A DNA stretch of 55,289 nt. Source: Porphyromonadaceae bacterium. Its GTDB lineage: Bacteria > Bacteroidota > Bacteroidia > Bacteroidales > UBA12481. How positions within the stretch are numbered: the first letter of the stretch is position 1; every line of letters starts with the position of its first letter. The stretch is from contig QYQM01000015.1 in assembly GCA_007280905.1 (NCBI GenBank), forward strand, positions 1 through 55,289. Direction: 5' to 3'. Below are positions 25,840 to 33,728 of the stretch, in pieces. The position numbers were made by a program, and so were the translations under genes. The notes under the pieces are model-generated. The model saw nothing but the letters and a program-made list of their open reading frames with translations. It had not been told where the DNA came from and made no database searches.

Positions 25840-25930
25840 AGGAGGGGGTAGCAGCATCTGCACGCCTTACTGCTAAAGGAAAGCAAGGGCTCAAAGCCCC
25901 CTCCTTTCTAAGGAGGGGGTTGGGGGAGGT
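25815..25930. repeat. Symmetrical GC-rich double hairpin (REP/BIME-like)
   Basis: Order: ACCTCCCCC (25815-25823), hairpin CCCCCTCCTT/AAGGAGGGGG (25826-25848), a 48-bp spacer, the same hairpin again (25897-25919), then GGGGGAGGT (25922-25930). The whole is a dyad whose two halves are each other's inverted copy. Probably also ends the LanB transcript. Confidence 0.85.
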
Positions 25931-26045
25931 CCTTAAGGCTGGGGATGGACTTTTTGGCTATTGTCAAGCCTATTCCTAAACAAAACAATCCCTTAATTTG
26001 TTATTTAGGATGAGTCTAAGTAATAAATTTTAAGGAGATTTTATC

Positions 26046-26645
26046 ATGTTATTTAAATTACCTGAATTACCGTATGCTTATGATGCATTGGAGCCTTATG
26101 TCGATGCACGCACCATGGAGATTCATCACTCCAAACATCATGCTGCCTATACCAACAACCTGAATAACCTTGTTGCAGGTACGGCGGCCGAAAATTTGAG
26201 TATTGAGGAGATCTTTGCTCATGTATCGAAATACCCGGTAGGGGTGCTGAACAATGGCGGAGGATTTTTCAACCATAACATTTTCTGGACGGTTATGTCG
26301 CCCAATGGCGGCGGAAAGCCTGGTGGAGAACTGCTGAAAGCCATTGAAACCGATTTTGGATCGTTCGAAGCTTTCAAGGAGAAATTCTCCACTGCTGCAG
26401 CTACGCGGTTTGGTTCGGGATGGGCCTGGTTGGTGAAATCTAACGGCAAATTAGTGGTCACCTCAACCCCTAACCAGGATAATCCACTAATGGATATCGC
26501 CGATGTTAAAGGTATCCCGATACTTACTCTTGATGTTTGGGAACATGCTTATTACCTGAATTACCAGAACCGGAGGCCGGATTATATCGAGGCGTTCTGG
26601 CACCTGGTTAACTGGGAAGAAGCTGAAAAGAGGTTCAGAGGTTAA
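26046..26645 (+). CDS. sodB: Superoxide dismutase (Fe/Mn), cytoplasmic
   Basis: 199 residues. Dismutes superoxide. Metal ligands are visible: His in [12 protein letters not shown], His in [10 protein letters not shown], Asp and His in [16 protein letters not shown]. No signal peptide. A strong ribosome site AAGGAG at 26033-26038 precedes the ATG by 7 bp. It is separate from the exported homologue at 33910-34632. Fe versus Mn cannot be decided by eye. Confidence 0.95.
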   Translation: MLFKLPELPYAYDALEPYVDARTMEIHHSKHHAAYTNNLNNLVAGTAAENLSIEEIFAHVSKYPVGVLNNGGGFFNHNIFWTVMSPNGGGKPGGELLKAIETDFGSFEAFKEKFSTAAATRFGSGWAWLVKSNGKLVVTSTPNQDNPLMDIADVKGIPILTLDVWEHAYYLNYQNRRPDYIEAFWHLVNWEEAEKRFRG

Positions 26646-26647
26646 GG

Positions 26648-26839
26648 TTAGAAGGCCTGGTTTTCCGGATTTCGTTCCCGGTTGTTGGATCCGGGTTGAC
26701 CAGAGCGATCTGGCTTTAGTAAAATACAATCCTCTTCCATCACCAGTTCAACGCTGTCGGTGATATGATACTGTTCAAGGACCGTTTTGCTACGGCGGAT
26801 CCCTTTTTAATTGCCGATTTTTATAATTGGGATTTCCAT
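26648..26839 (-). pseudogene. MazE/AbrB-type antitoxin with nonsense codon
   Basis: On the minus strand the frame reads MEIPIIKIGN, stop, then KGIRRSKTVLEQYHITDSVE, LVMEEDCILLKP. This is the swapped-hairpin AbrB/MazE DNA-binding domain; the consensus has N-S-K-G, so a single change TCA to TAA at codon 11 (26807-26809) explains the stop. The C-terminal toxin-binding tail after LLKP does not look like a normal MazE tail. No MazF-like toxin is next to it. Promoter and palindromic operator upstream are still intact, so loss is recent or the base is an error. Confidence 0.7.
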
Positions 26840-26845
26840 ATTGTA

Positions 26846-26870
26846 TTTGTAATTGTAATTACAAAGTTAG
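26846..26870 (-). promoter_or_regulatory. Operator palindrome and -7 box of the antitoxin pseudogene
   Basis: TTTGTAATT / AATTACAAA with a 2-bp centre spans 26846-26865, a perfect 9-bp dyad. On the minus strand TAACTTTG (26863-26870) matches the -7 consensus and overlaps the dyad, the arrangement expected for AbrB-type autorepression. Confidence 0.6.
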
Positions 26871-26935
26871 TACATGCCAAAAAGCATTCAACCCCCTGCA
26901 ACAGCTCACGTCCTCACTCCCTCATGTCCTCCCGG

Positions 26936-28768
26936 TCATTCTTCCTTGACGCATCTGACCGGAATGTAAAGACTTAGTCTTTCCCAGCCGGTCCAAAGGG
27001 TTGGACCATTGCGATCAATTTGTACGATGAACAAATCAACTCGGTCAATATTCGAATGTTGGTTCGCTGAAAAGAACCAGGTTTTTTTAAAGGTGTCTCT
27101 AAAGTTATAAATGGTGTCTTTGGGTACATTCATGGTAAGCCATATAATAGTAAAATCGACATAACCCATGTAGGTTGCATTAAAATCGCTCTTGCCACCT
27201 AATACCAAATTCCCCGGTTCCATGTCCGAATGGGTATCAGCTATCAGTTGCTCCCAATCGTGTTTGGTTGGTATCCTCCAACTTCTTGGACAAAGTGGGT
27301 GAACATAATCAACTTCATCTGGTGCAACCCGGTTAACAATAGCATCCTTCACATAGTAATACCTGCCGTAAGTCTCAATTGTTGAAGGATCCTCATTCAG
27401 GGCAATACTCGGGAACATAATCTTACTTGGAGCCAAATCTGATCTAAAATCATACTTCAGGTTTTCAGCCATCCACCAGTGATCACCGATTTTTACAGTT
27501 CCATAATATTGACCATCCCTGCTGTCACGTAATATTCCGGTTTCATTTTCCCAGGGACTGACCAGTACCTTTCGGCTATATTGTGAGGTCAATCCCTTGG
27601 AGTCCATAACCTCGATAGTTAAATTGAAATGTCCCGCCGTATTGTACTGATGGAAAAGGAGTTTCTCTGTGGAAAACCCGGTATCCCAAATCTTGTCCCC
27701 GTCAAAATCCCACCGCACCAGTAAATTTCCCGTAGTATCCTGATCATCTTTACAGTTCCAGGCACTTAATCGAAACTGTGTCCGGATATTTCCATAGGGG
27801 ACACTGACATCAAAAGTGGCAGTTGGCGGAAAATTTTCCGGATCCAGGTGGATCGGTTTGCCGATTGTATTGAAAAGTCCTCTTTCGTCAGTCACCTTCA
27901 ACAGAATCTGTTGATCCCTGATGGTTCTGAATTTGTACCGGATAGTCGGAGTGTCAGCTGGAAGGGTCCAGCCTTCTCCTTCCTCCAATCGCCATGAATA
28001 ATTGAAACGGGATGAACTATTGGTCAGGTGATGGCTTTCAGAAGCGTCAAACAGGATGGTATCAACCAAAGTTCCGTCTGCAGGGGTCCAGCTAAAATCA
28101 GCGATGATGTCCGGATCCACACTGGTTACCGTGACTTTTGTATATGCAAGGGCTCTAAGGCCAGTCGGATCGATCACTTCAACAATTGGCTTAAAATTAC
28201 CCTCCATTCCAAAGACGTAGGTGCTAACGGTCAGAGTATCGAAATCGGTATCCCAGATTCCATCACCATTGTAATCCCATTTAAACAATAGGGTATTCAG
28301 TGAATCTTCGTCGTCCCGGGTTAACTGAGCATCAAACCGGAAGGGAGTCAGAAAATGCCCGGTTGCGGGCTCTATCCGAATGACAGGACGGGGTGCAGAT
28401 CTGCCCAGACTGATATTTATATCGCAGAAAGTGGTATCGGAGAATCCTTTGGAATTGATGGCATAAACAGTGACCAGATAATTCCCGGGTTTCCAGAAGC
28501 GTATTGTTTTTAACGGATCTTTCGACAATTGACTGTCCCAGGCAGAGTCCTCACCGAAATTCCACCGAAAAAACAGTTTTCCACCTCCGGGAGGATTAAT
28601 GGTTTGCCGGGCATCGAAAACAAAATTATCGGTTGTAAGTCCTGATAATCCGGGCGTTGTGATGAGCTTGATTTCAGGTTTGAGATCAATCTCACTATCA
28701 GTACAGCCGCTGGTTAAAACCATCAGGCATAAGATTAAAAGGATCAATATGCTGCCGGATTTTTTCAT
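26936..28768 (-). CDS. PKD-repeat lipoprotein with C-terminal FISUMP domain
   Basis: 610 residues from the ATG at 28768, which overlaps the upstream stop as ATGA. Lipobox LMVLTSGC (C about 21). At least four PKD-like repeats follow (to about residue 400), several holding a recurring acidic loop of the form D-x-[ND]-x-D-[GK]-x-WD (KWDYNGDGIWDT, RWDFDGDKIWDT). The C-terminal third is a FISUMP domain: VKIGDHWWMAENLKY, YGRYYYVKDA, CPRSWRIPTKHDWEQL, VRCVKEE. Expected to be anchored in the outer membrane. It is the last gene of a three-lipoprotein operon with 28765-29205 and 29207-30187. Role unknown. Confidence 0.82.
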   Translation of the reverse strand: MKKSGSILILLILCLMVLTSGCTDSEIDLKPEIKLITTPGLSGLTTDNFVFDARQTINPPGGGKLFFRWNFGEDSAWDSQLSKDPLKTIRFWKPGNYLVTVYAINSKGFSDTTFCDINISLGRSAPRPVIRIEPATGHFLTPFRFDAQLTRDDEDSLNTLLFKWDYNGDGIWDTDFDTLTVSTYVFGMEGNFKPIVEVIDPTGLRALAYTKVTVTSVDPDIIADFSWTPADGTLVDTILFDASESHHLTNSSSRFNYSWRLEEGEGWTLPADTPTIRYKFRTIRDQQILLKVTDERGLFNTIGKPIHLDPENFPPTATFDVSVPYGNIRTQFRLSAWNCKDDQDTTGNLLVRWDFDGDKIWDTGFSTEKLLFHQYNTAGHFNLTIEVMDSKGLTSQYSRKVLVSPWENETGILRDSRDGQYYGTVKIGDHWWMAENLKYDFRSDLAPSKIMFPSIALNEDPSTIETYGRYYYVKDAIVNRVAPDEVDYVHPLCPRSWRIPTKHDWEQLIADTHSDMEPGNLVLGGKSDFNATYMGYVDFTIIWLTMNVPKDTIYNFRDTFKKTWFFSANQHSNIDRVDLFIVQIDRNGPTLWTGWERLSLYIPVRCVKEE

Positions 28769-29205
28769 TGAAAGCCAGGGCTTGACTTTGTTTTTACACC
28801 AGCCTTTATCTCCACGCGGGTGAGGGAGTATCGAATGCCAAATCTCCCACCCGGAAAACCTCCCCACCTGCAGGAATCTTTCAGCGCACTGCAACTGATG
28901 CCAGCTTCATAATAATAGACGCCAGGTGCCAGGTTAAAGGTGTATACCTGTAAAACATCTGAAGCATTTGCGCAATCGATGAATAATCCCCGGTAGATAC
29001 TATCGGCATTATATCCCAGGCACAATTCTACCCGATGGATCCGGGAATTCGGTAGAAAATAGATCGGGGGCAATTTAAAATCAATTTCCAGGATTCCTTT
29101 AGTCGGATCAACAGGCGGTTTATCCGGAACATCAGGATTATCATTGCAGGATAAAAGTAAAACAGCTGCCAACCCAATGATCAGATATTTACAATTAAGT
29201 ATCAT
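28765..29205 (-). CDS. Small lipoprotein of unknown function
   Basis: 146 residues. Signal peptide and lipobox (AAVLLLSC, C at about 20), then a proline-rich linker (NPDVPDKPPVDP) and a beta-rich domain with several cysteines (LCLGYNADS, DCANASD, GISCSALKDSC). No family recognised. It starts 1 bp after the stop of the upstream gene and overlaps the downstream gene by 4 bp, so all three are one operon. Probably on the cell surface or inner face of the outer membrane. Confidence 0.7.
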   Translation of the reverse strand: MILNCKYLIIGLAAVLLLSCNDNPDVPDKPPVDPTKGILEIDFKLPPIYFLPNSRIHRVELCLGYNADSIYRGLFIDCANASDVLQVYTFNLAPGVYYYEAGISCSALKDSCRWGGFPGGRFGIRYSLTRVEIKAGVKTKSSPGFQ

Positions 29206-29206
29206 T

Positions 29207-30187
29207 CTATTCCTTAGGCCTTGCCTTTATAAAGTTCAGTAATTTCAATTCGGGATCCGTGCAGATTGCATCAAAAGTAAGATCTGAGAACACAAGATTT
29301 TGGACGTATGTCCTTGCAACAGAGGAGAATAACCCGATCCCATTGTCAATATTGGTATAATCGCTGTTGAATGCCCAGTCTTTTATATCAGATGTCCTGA
29401 GAGAAACTCCAAGTTCTTCACCTCCGGCAATCAGGGTAAATTTCATGCCGACTAATTCCCTTTGAGCGTCGGGATTGACAGGAATATTGTGGATCAGCAA
29501 ATCAAAGAACCGGTTCGGATTCAGTGTTTGAGTAATCAATTCATCAGGCCTGTCGAGTATTTCATTTGGCAAAGGCCACTCTATCTGGTGGAATGCGGAG
29601 CTTTCATCTATGGTTTCCAGGTAAGTCAGGGTGAAAATCCCCTGATACACCCCTCCATGCTTAACGGAAAACCATCTTGCGGTATAGCCCCTTTCGCGTG
29701 TAATGGTAATGGATCGTGGCAGTTCAGGCTGAGGATCTTCCGGGACCGGGAAATCTGTTGTAATTGTTTCTCCTGATACAACTTTATCAATATCAGGGAA
29801 ATAAACATATAAAACGTAACGGACTAAGGGTTCAGCTTTAAAACTTGCAGCATACAACTCTTGTCCCTTTGCAGGAAAATAGCCGGAATCTTTCGGAAGA
29901 ATCGTTTTGCTGAAAAGATAAGTTTCGACCGGATCATTATCAATCCACTTTTCAATATATACCTCACAGGGTACCTGGATGACCAGGCTGTCAACCGACG
30001 GCGGAAGCCCGGAATTTTCTGAATCAGAAAGGTAGGTACGGCTGATCCTCACATACTGTTCGTCGGAATTCAGATCCAGAAGACAATAGACCACAGGGAG
30101 ATAACCCAGATCGGCATGGATTTCAATCTCATTGGAACAGCTGAAACAATTCAGGAGGATAATGCCGAGGATGAGTACTTTTTTCAC
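29207..30187 (-). CDS. DUF4249-like lipoprotein
   Basis: 326 residues. Lipobox LLNCFSC (C about 17). The mature part fits the DUF4249 family found beside TonB-dependent receptors in Bacteroidota: VVYCLLDLNSDEQYVRISRTYL near the N-terminus, an immunoglobulin-like beta pattern and GGEELGVSLRTSDI near the end. No TonB-dependent receptor is present next to it here, which is unusual for the family. First gene of the three-lipoprotein operon. Function unknown; substrate capture or receptor accessory is only a guess. Confidence 0.6.
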   Translation of the reverse strand: MKKVLILGIILLNCFSCSNEIEIHADLGYLPVVYCLLDLNSDEQYVRISRTYLSDSENSGLPPSVDSLVIQVPCEVYIEKWIDNDPVETYLFSKTILPKDSGYFPAKGQELYAASFKAEPLVRYVLYVYFPDIDKVVSGETITTDFPVPEDPQPELPRSITITRERGYTARWFSVKHGGVYQGIFTLTYLETIDESSAFHQIEWPLPNEILDRPDELITQTLNPNRFFDLLIHNIPVNPDAQRELVGMKFTLIAGGEELGVSLRTSDIKDWAFNSDYTNIDNGIGLFSSVARTYVQNLVFSDLTFDAICTDPELKLLNFIKARPKE

Positions 30188-30317
30188 GTCAACTTATGAA
30201 AACCAGTTCAGAACGGTAAAAGACACAGTCGAACTTTGGGGGATGGATAAAGGTACGAAATATATCGACGAAGTTTTGTGCTTTTTTAGAGTTGGCAATG
30301 AAAAACCAAGAGACCGG

Positions 30318-30361
30318 CGTCACGTGTCACGCGTCACGTTTCACGATTCCCTCGTCACGTC
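30318..30361. repeat. GTCACGY heptamer tandem repeat
   Basis: Units GTCACGT, GTCACGC, GTCACGT, TTCACGA and a further GTCACGT after a 7-bp gap. It overlaps the last codons and stop of the homocysteine methyltransferase gene. Confidence 0.65.
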
Positions 30362-31228
30362 CCTGATCCGCCGTATGTGTTCCGGCGTCGTTCCGCAGCA
30401 GCCGCCGATACAGGTTGCGCCGGCCCGAATCAGGCTGGGAACGTATGAGGCAGTGATTTCTGGAGTTTCATCAAAGAAATTTTTGCCATCGTGGTAATGA
30501 GGCTTGCCGGCGTTGGCATGAACCAGGATGGGAACGGAGGGATCAGTCCGGCGTATCTCTTCAACAATGGGAATCATATTTTCCATGCCATTGCCGCAAT
30601 TGGTGCCAATGATATCCGCACCGGCTGCTTTGAATGCAAGGGTCATCTCTTCAGGCGATACTCCCATCATGGTACGGAAATCTCCCTGCATCGTTTTGTC
30701 AAAGGTCATGGTGCAGATCACTTCCAGATTGGTATGCTCTTTCGCTGCTTTTATGGCCAAAGTTGCCTCATCCAGGGCAGTCATGGTTTCGATACAAATC
30801 GCATCGGCACCGGCTTCGGCAAGTGCAACGCATTGTTCCTTAAATGCTTCGTACAGTTCTTCTTCGCTGATTTCGTCCATCATCAGGAGGATACCGGTTG
30901 GACCCACCGAACCTAGTACAATCCGGTCCGGACCGATTGCCCGGCGGGTGATCTCAACCGCCTTCCGGTTAAAGTCAACCACCTTATCCCGTAGTCCATA
31001 ATGGCTCAACTTGAACCGGTTGGCTCCAAAGGTGTTGGTTTCCACTGCTTCTGAACCAGCCTCAGCATAAGCCCTTGCGATAGCTTCCACCCGGTCGGGA
31101 AAGTCAATATTCCAGGTTTCCGGACAAACTCCGGGTTCCAATCCGGCGGCTTGAAGCATGGTGCCGAGTGCACCGTCTGAAATAATTATCTCACCATTTT
31201 TAAGCCGTTCAGTCAGTTTTGTTTTCAT
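30341..31228 (-). CDS. Homocysteine S-methyltransferase domain protein (MetH N-terminal type)
   Basis: 295 residues. Corresponds to the homocysteine-binding module of MetH alone: ISDGALGTMLQAAG at the N-terminus, VETNTFGANRFKL, and zinc cysteines in GTNCGNG and GGCCGTTPEH. It lacks the folate, cap and B12 modules. By family it moves a methyl group from a methyl-corrinoid to homocysteine. It overlaps the upstream UroD-like gene by 4 bp (ATGA) in an operon that also encodes a separate corrinoid protein, so the three together look like a split methionine-forming methyl-transfer system. The C-terminal codons lie within a GTCACG repeat. Confidence 0.88.
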   Translation of the reverse strand: MKTKLTERLKNGEIIISDGALGTMLQAAGLEPGVCPETWNIDFPDRVEAIARAYAEAGSEAVETNTFGANRFKLSHYGLRDKVVDFNRKAVEITRRAIGPDRIVLGSVGPTGILLMMDEISEEELYEAFKEQCVALAEAGADAICIETMTALDEATLAIKAAKEHTNLEVICTMTFDKTMQGDFRTMMGVSPEEMTLAFKAAGADIIGTNCGNGMENMIPIVEEIRRTDPSVPILVHANAGKPHYHDGKNFFDETPEITASYVPSLIRAGATCIGGCCGTTPEHIRRIRDVTRES

Positions 31229-32298
31229 TTTTTTGGATATAGTTCGCGGGCGGCATTTTTCATTGCCACCAGGTTTTCAAAAGGTACTTCCGGTTCTACC
31301 AGGTGTGTAGGACCGAGGATAAGCCCGCCTTTGGAACCAACGGTGCAGATGCGGTCGAGTGAAACTTCCCTGACCTGTTCCGGAGTTCCAAACGGAAGCA
31401 ATTGCTGTGTTCCGAGTGTTCCCCAGAAAGAGAGCCGATCGCCATATGTTTCGTGTATCTGGTTAAAATCCATGCATTCAGGCTGGATCGGATTCAGGAT
31501 ATCGACCCCGCAATCGATTAGTCCTTCGATAAATGCAGTTGCATCGCCGCAGGAATGGTAGAAGACCAGGACATCCGGATTTATTTTGCGTGCGGCATCA
31601 ATAACGCTTTTAAAGCGTGGTTTGATCCAGTATTCCCAGAGATCGACACTCATCAGAGGGCCGCTCTGCATTCCAACGTCGTCGCCAAGCGAGAGGATAT
31701 CCACGCCGGCTTCGGTATAGAGTTTAACCCGCCTGATGGCATATTCAGTAATCCGATCCAGAAGAACGGTGGCTTTTTCATCGCCCAGCATCATGTCCAT
31801 CAGCAGGTCAGGCATCGACCGGATATACCAGGCAGCTTCCCAGATGGTCATCTGCATCTGGCACATGGCTGCCAATCCTTGTTCATGGAGGGAGTTCACC
31901 CGGTCAAAGAGGGGCTGATTTTCTGCCCGGTTGAAAACAGGCAAAGGATATTTCAGAATTTCCTCAATAGATTCACAGCCTTGCAGGGGATGGTGCATCC
32001 GGGTCATGTGGTAAGCCGCTTCTGAACCTTTGGAGTGTCCGACACCGAGAACATCGATTTCAGTATCGGCCGGAAGAGTCTCCCTGCGAAACAGTTGACG
32101 GCCATCGGTATAACCGGGATGCTCAATTAAAGTAACCCAGCGGAAATCAACACCAAACCAATCAAAGTAATCGATATCCCCAAAGTTTTTTTTAAAAGCA
32201 TTAACCTGTGAGTCACATAATAAAATATCAATAGGAATCCATTCAAATCCCTGCCGGCGGGCTGCACGGATCAGATTTTCCCGGGGAGTGAGCGGCAT
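31225..32298 (-). CDS. UroD-superfamily corrinoid methyltransferase (MtbA/MtaA-like)
   Basis: 357 residues. UroD fold. The zinc-type H-x-C motif of methylcobamide methyltransferases is seen in FYHSCGDATAF, and a second candidate Cys lies in IQPECMD; true uroporphyrinogen decarboxylases lack this zinc site. It has family segments ILSLGDDVGMQSGPLMS and LGTLGTQQLLPFG. The start is 2 bp after the corrinoid-protein stop. By context it moves methyl groups on or off the corrinoid protein; the substrate is unknown. Haem synthesis is unlikely because no other hem genes are nearby. Confidence 0.82.
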   Translation of the reverse strand: MPLTPRENLIRAARRQGFEWIPIDILLCDSQVNAFKKNFGDIDYFDWFGVDFRWVTLIEHPGYTDGRQLFRRETLPADTEIDVLGVGHSKGSEAAYHMTRMHHPLQGCESIEEILKYPLPVFNRAENQPLFDRVNSLHEQGLAAMCQMQMTIWEAAWYIRSMPDLLMDMMLGDEKATVLLDRITEYAIRRVKLYTEAGVDILSLGDDVGMQSGPLMSVDLWEYWIKPRFKSVIDAARKINPDVLVFYHSCGDATAFIEGLIDCGVDILNPIQPECMDFNQIHETYGDRLSFWGTLGTQQLLPFGTPEQVREVSLDRICTVGSKGGLILGPTHLVEPEVPFENLVAMKNAARELYPKK

Positions 32299-32300
32299 GT

Positions 32301-32972
32301 TTACCCGATTTTATTCAAAAACTCAACAGCACCCTGGGGATCCGGTGAATACCAGTCGGCTCCGACTCTTTTGCGAAAATCATCTGTTACAGGTGCACCG
32401 CCAATCAAAATTTTGGTATCGGGACGGCTGGCTTTGATCTCATGAACGATTTTCTCCATATTGAGCATAGTAGTGGTCAGCAGACAGCTGAGACCAACAA
32501 ATGCATTTGGGTGTTCGTCTATGGCAGCGATGAATTTGGCTGCCGGGACATCAATCCCAAGATCAACTACCTGCCATCCAGCCCCTTCAACGATCATGCC
32601 CAGCAGGTTTTTTCCGATATCATGAAGGTCGCCCATTACGGTACCTATAATAAAAACCCCTTTGCGCTTAACGGCGCCCGACTGGAAGTAGGGCTTCAGG
32701 TGTTTCATACCGGCACTCATAGCTTTTGCCGCCATCAGCACTTCCGGTACAAAAACCTTATTCTCGCGGAATTTAACACCTACAATCTGCATACCCGGAA
32801 CGAGACCTTTACTAAGAACCTGATCAGCAGGAATTCCTGCTAATAATGCCTGAGCGCTCAACTCATCGGCTCCATCCTGTTCTTTCATGTCGGGGGGATA
32901 CGGGGATGTTTTATTAACTTTACCTCTTTCAACGCATTTTGCGATCTTTGCCAGCAATTCTTCAGGGTTCAT
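32301..32972 (-). CDS. Corrinoid protein (B12-binding, MtbC/MttC type)
   Basis: 223 residues from the ATG at 32972. N-terminal helical cap domain (about 1-95) and C-terminal B12-binding Rossmann domain with the His-on motif DLHDIGKNL, then GLSCLLTTT and IGGAPVT. It carries the methyl-cobalamin intermediate between two methyltransferases. The longer frame to 33173 runs across the divergent promoter and is rejected. The insert GKVNKTSPYPPDMKEQDGAD in the cap region is unusual. First gene of the operon with its own -7 box at 32997-33004. Confidence 0.92.
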   Translation of the reverse strand: MNPEELLAKIAKCVERGKVNKTSPYPPDMKEQDGADELSAQALLAGIPADQVLSKGLVPGMQIVGVKFRENKVFVPEVLMAAKAMSAGMKHLKPYFQSGAVKRKGVFIIGTVMGDLHDIGKNLLGMIVEGAGWQVVDLGIDVPAAKFIAAIDEHPNAFVGLSCLLTTTMLNMEKIVHEIKASRPDTKILIGGAPVTDDFRKRVGADWYSPDPQGAVEFLNKIG

Positions 32973-32996
32973 TTTGGTCGAAATTTTGTTTGTTGA

Positions 32997-33004
32997 CAAA
33001 TATA
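32997..33004 (-). promoter_or_regulatory. -7 element TATATTTG for the corrinoid operon
   Basis: Exact TAnnTTTG on the minus strand, 24 bp before the corrinoid-protein ATG and within the 49-bp gap to the divergent nitroreductase. Confidence 0.6.
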
Positions 33005-33021
33005 TAAATCCTAAACCAGAT

Positions 33022-33615
33022 ATGTTAATTGATATAGTTTTAAAAAGCCGCAGTAAGCGCAGGTTTGACGGCAACACAGCCGTATCGGTGGAAATGATGG
33101 AACACCTGGTTGAACTGGCAAGAATCTGTCCTTCGAGCCGCAACCAGCAGGCTCTCAAGTTTATGATAGTCAATAAACCGGATCAATGCGAAAAATTATT
33201 TTCCTGTCTGGCCTGGGCCGGTTACCTGAAAGATTGGGACGGACCGATTGCCGAAGAGCGGCCAACAGCATATTTAATTATTCTCGGCGATACCCGGGTT
33301 GGCTCGAAGTTTGACATCGACCTTGGAATATGTGCTCAAACGATACTCTTGGGCGCTGCGGAAAAAGACCTGGGTGGTTGCATGATTAGTTCAATAAATC
33401 GAGACGAATTAAGGCCTCTTTTTTCCATTCCTGACTACCTCGAAATCCTTCTGGTTCTGGCCATCGGGAAACCGGTGGAAAAAGTGGTCATTGAACCGGT
33501 AAAGTACGGGGATATCCGCTACTGGCGTGATCAGAACCAGGTTCATCATGTGCCCAAACGATCTTTAAGCGATATTCTGATCATGCCCGACCTGTTGAAA
33601 AGCATAATATTATAA
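33022..33615 (+). CDS. Nitroreductase-family flavoprotein
   Basis: 197 residues. FMN-binding fold: N-terminal IVLKSRSKRRFDGN, ARICPSSRNQQALKF, and the glycine-rich ICAQTILLGAAEKDLGGCMI. Members use NAD(P)H to reduce nitro compounds, quinones or unsaturated bonds; the substrate cannot be told. The ATG at 33022 is used since the in-frame upstream ATG at 32887 lies inside the divergent corrinoid gene. Divergent from the corrinoid operon with only 49 bp between starts, so shared regulation is possible. Confidence 0.85.
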   Translation: MLIDIVLKSRSKRRFDGNTAVSVEMMEHLVELARICPSSRNQQALKFMIVNKPDQCEKLFSCLAWAGYLKDWDGPIAEERPTAYLIILGDTRVGSKFDIDLGICAQTILLGAAEKDLGGCMISSINRDELRPLFSIPDYLEILLVLAIGKPVEKVVIEPVKYGDIRYWRDQNQVHHVPKRSLSDILIMPDLLKSIIL

Positions 33616-33624
33616 ATACCAGTG

Positions 33625-33648
33625 AATCATTATTTTCTAATAATGATT
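33625..33648 (+). terminator. AT-rich hairpin after nitroreductase
   Basis: Perfect 10-bp stem AATCATTATT / AATAATGATT with loop TTCT, 9 bp past the stop. No T run follows, so termination strength is uncertain. Confidence 0.35.
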
Positions 33649-33690
33649 TACAAGTGTTGATAAAAACACCTAATGATTTACCCCAAAAGA

Positions 33691-33722
33691 TTTGTTGTTG
33701 TTGTTTTTATGCTGTATCTTTA
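33691..33722 (+). promoter_or_regulatory. Promoter with TTTG (-33) and TATCTTTA (-7)
   Basis: TTTG at 33691-33694 and TATCTTTA at 33715-33722 (7 of 8 to TAnnTTTG) with a 20-bp spacer, the correct Bacteroidota layout. No gene starts downstream on this strand, which suggests a non-coding transcript. Confidence 0.45.
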
Positions 33723-33728
33723 TATCGC

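Noticed and set aside
25840-26045. A lanthipeptide precursor gene downstream of the LanB pair
   Set aside because: Only the GC-rich dyad and AT-rich leader of the superoxide dismutase are present; no short ORF with a leader and Cys/Ser/Thr-rich core.
26699-26722. Third partial copy of repeat A (CCAGAGCGAT...TGG also after A2)
   Set aside because: Similarity is confined to about 22 bp of a small imperfect palindrome and does not include any tRNA or terminator sequence.
31555-32025. Long plus-strand frames opposite the UroD-like and homocysteine methyltransferase genes
   Set aside because: Antisense shadows created by codon bias of the true genes; composition is unlike protein of known families.
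32887-33021. N-terminal extension of the nitroreductase
   Set aside because: It would overlap the divergent corrinoid gene and its promoter; homologous sequence begins at 33022.
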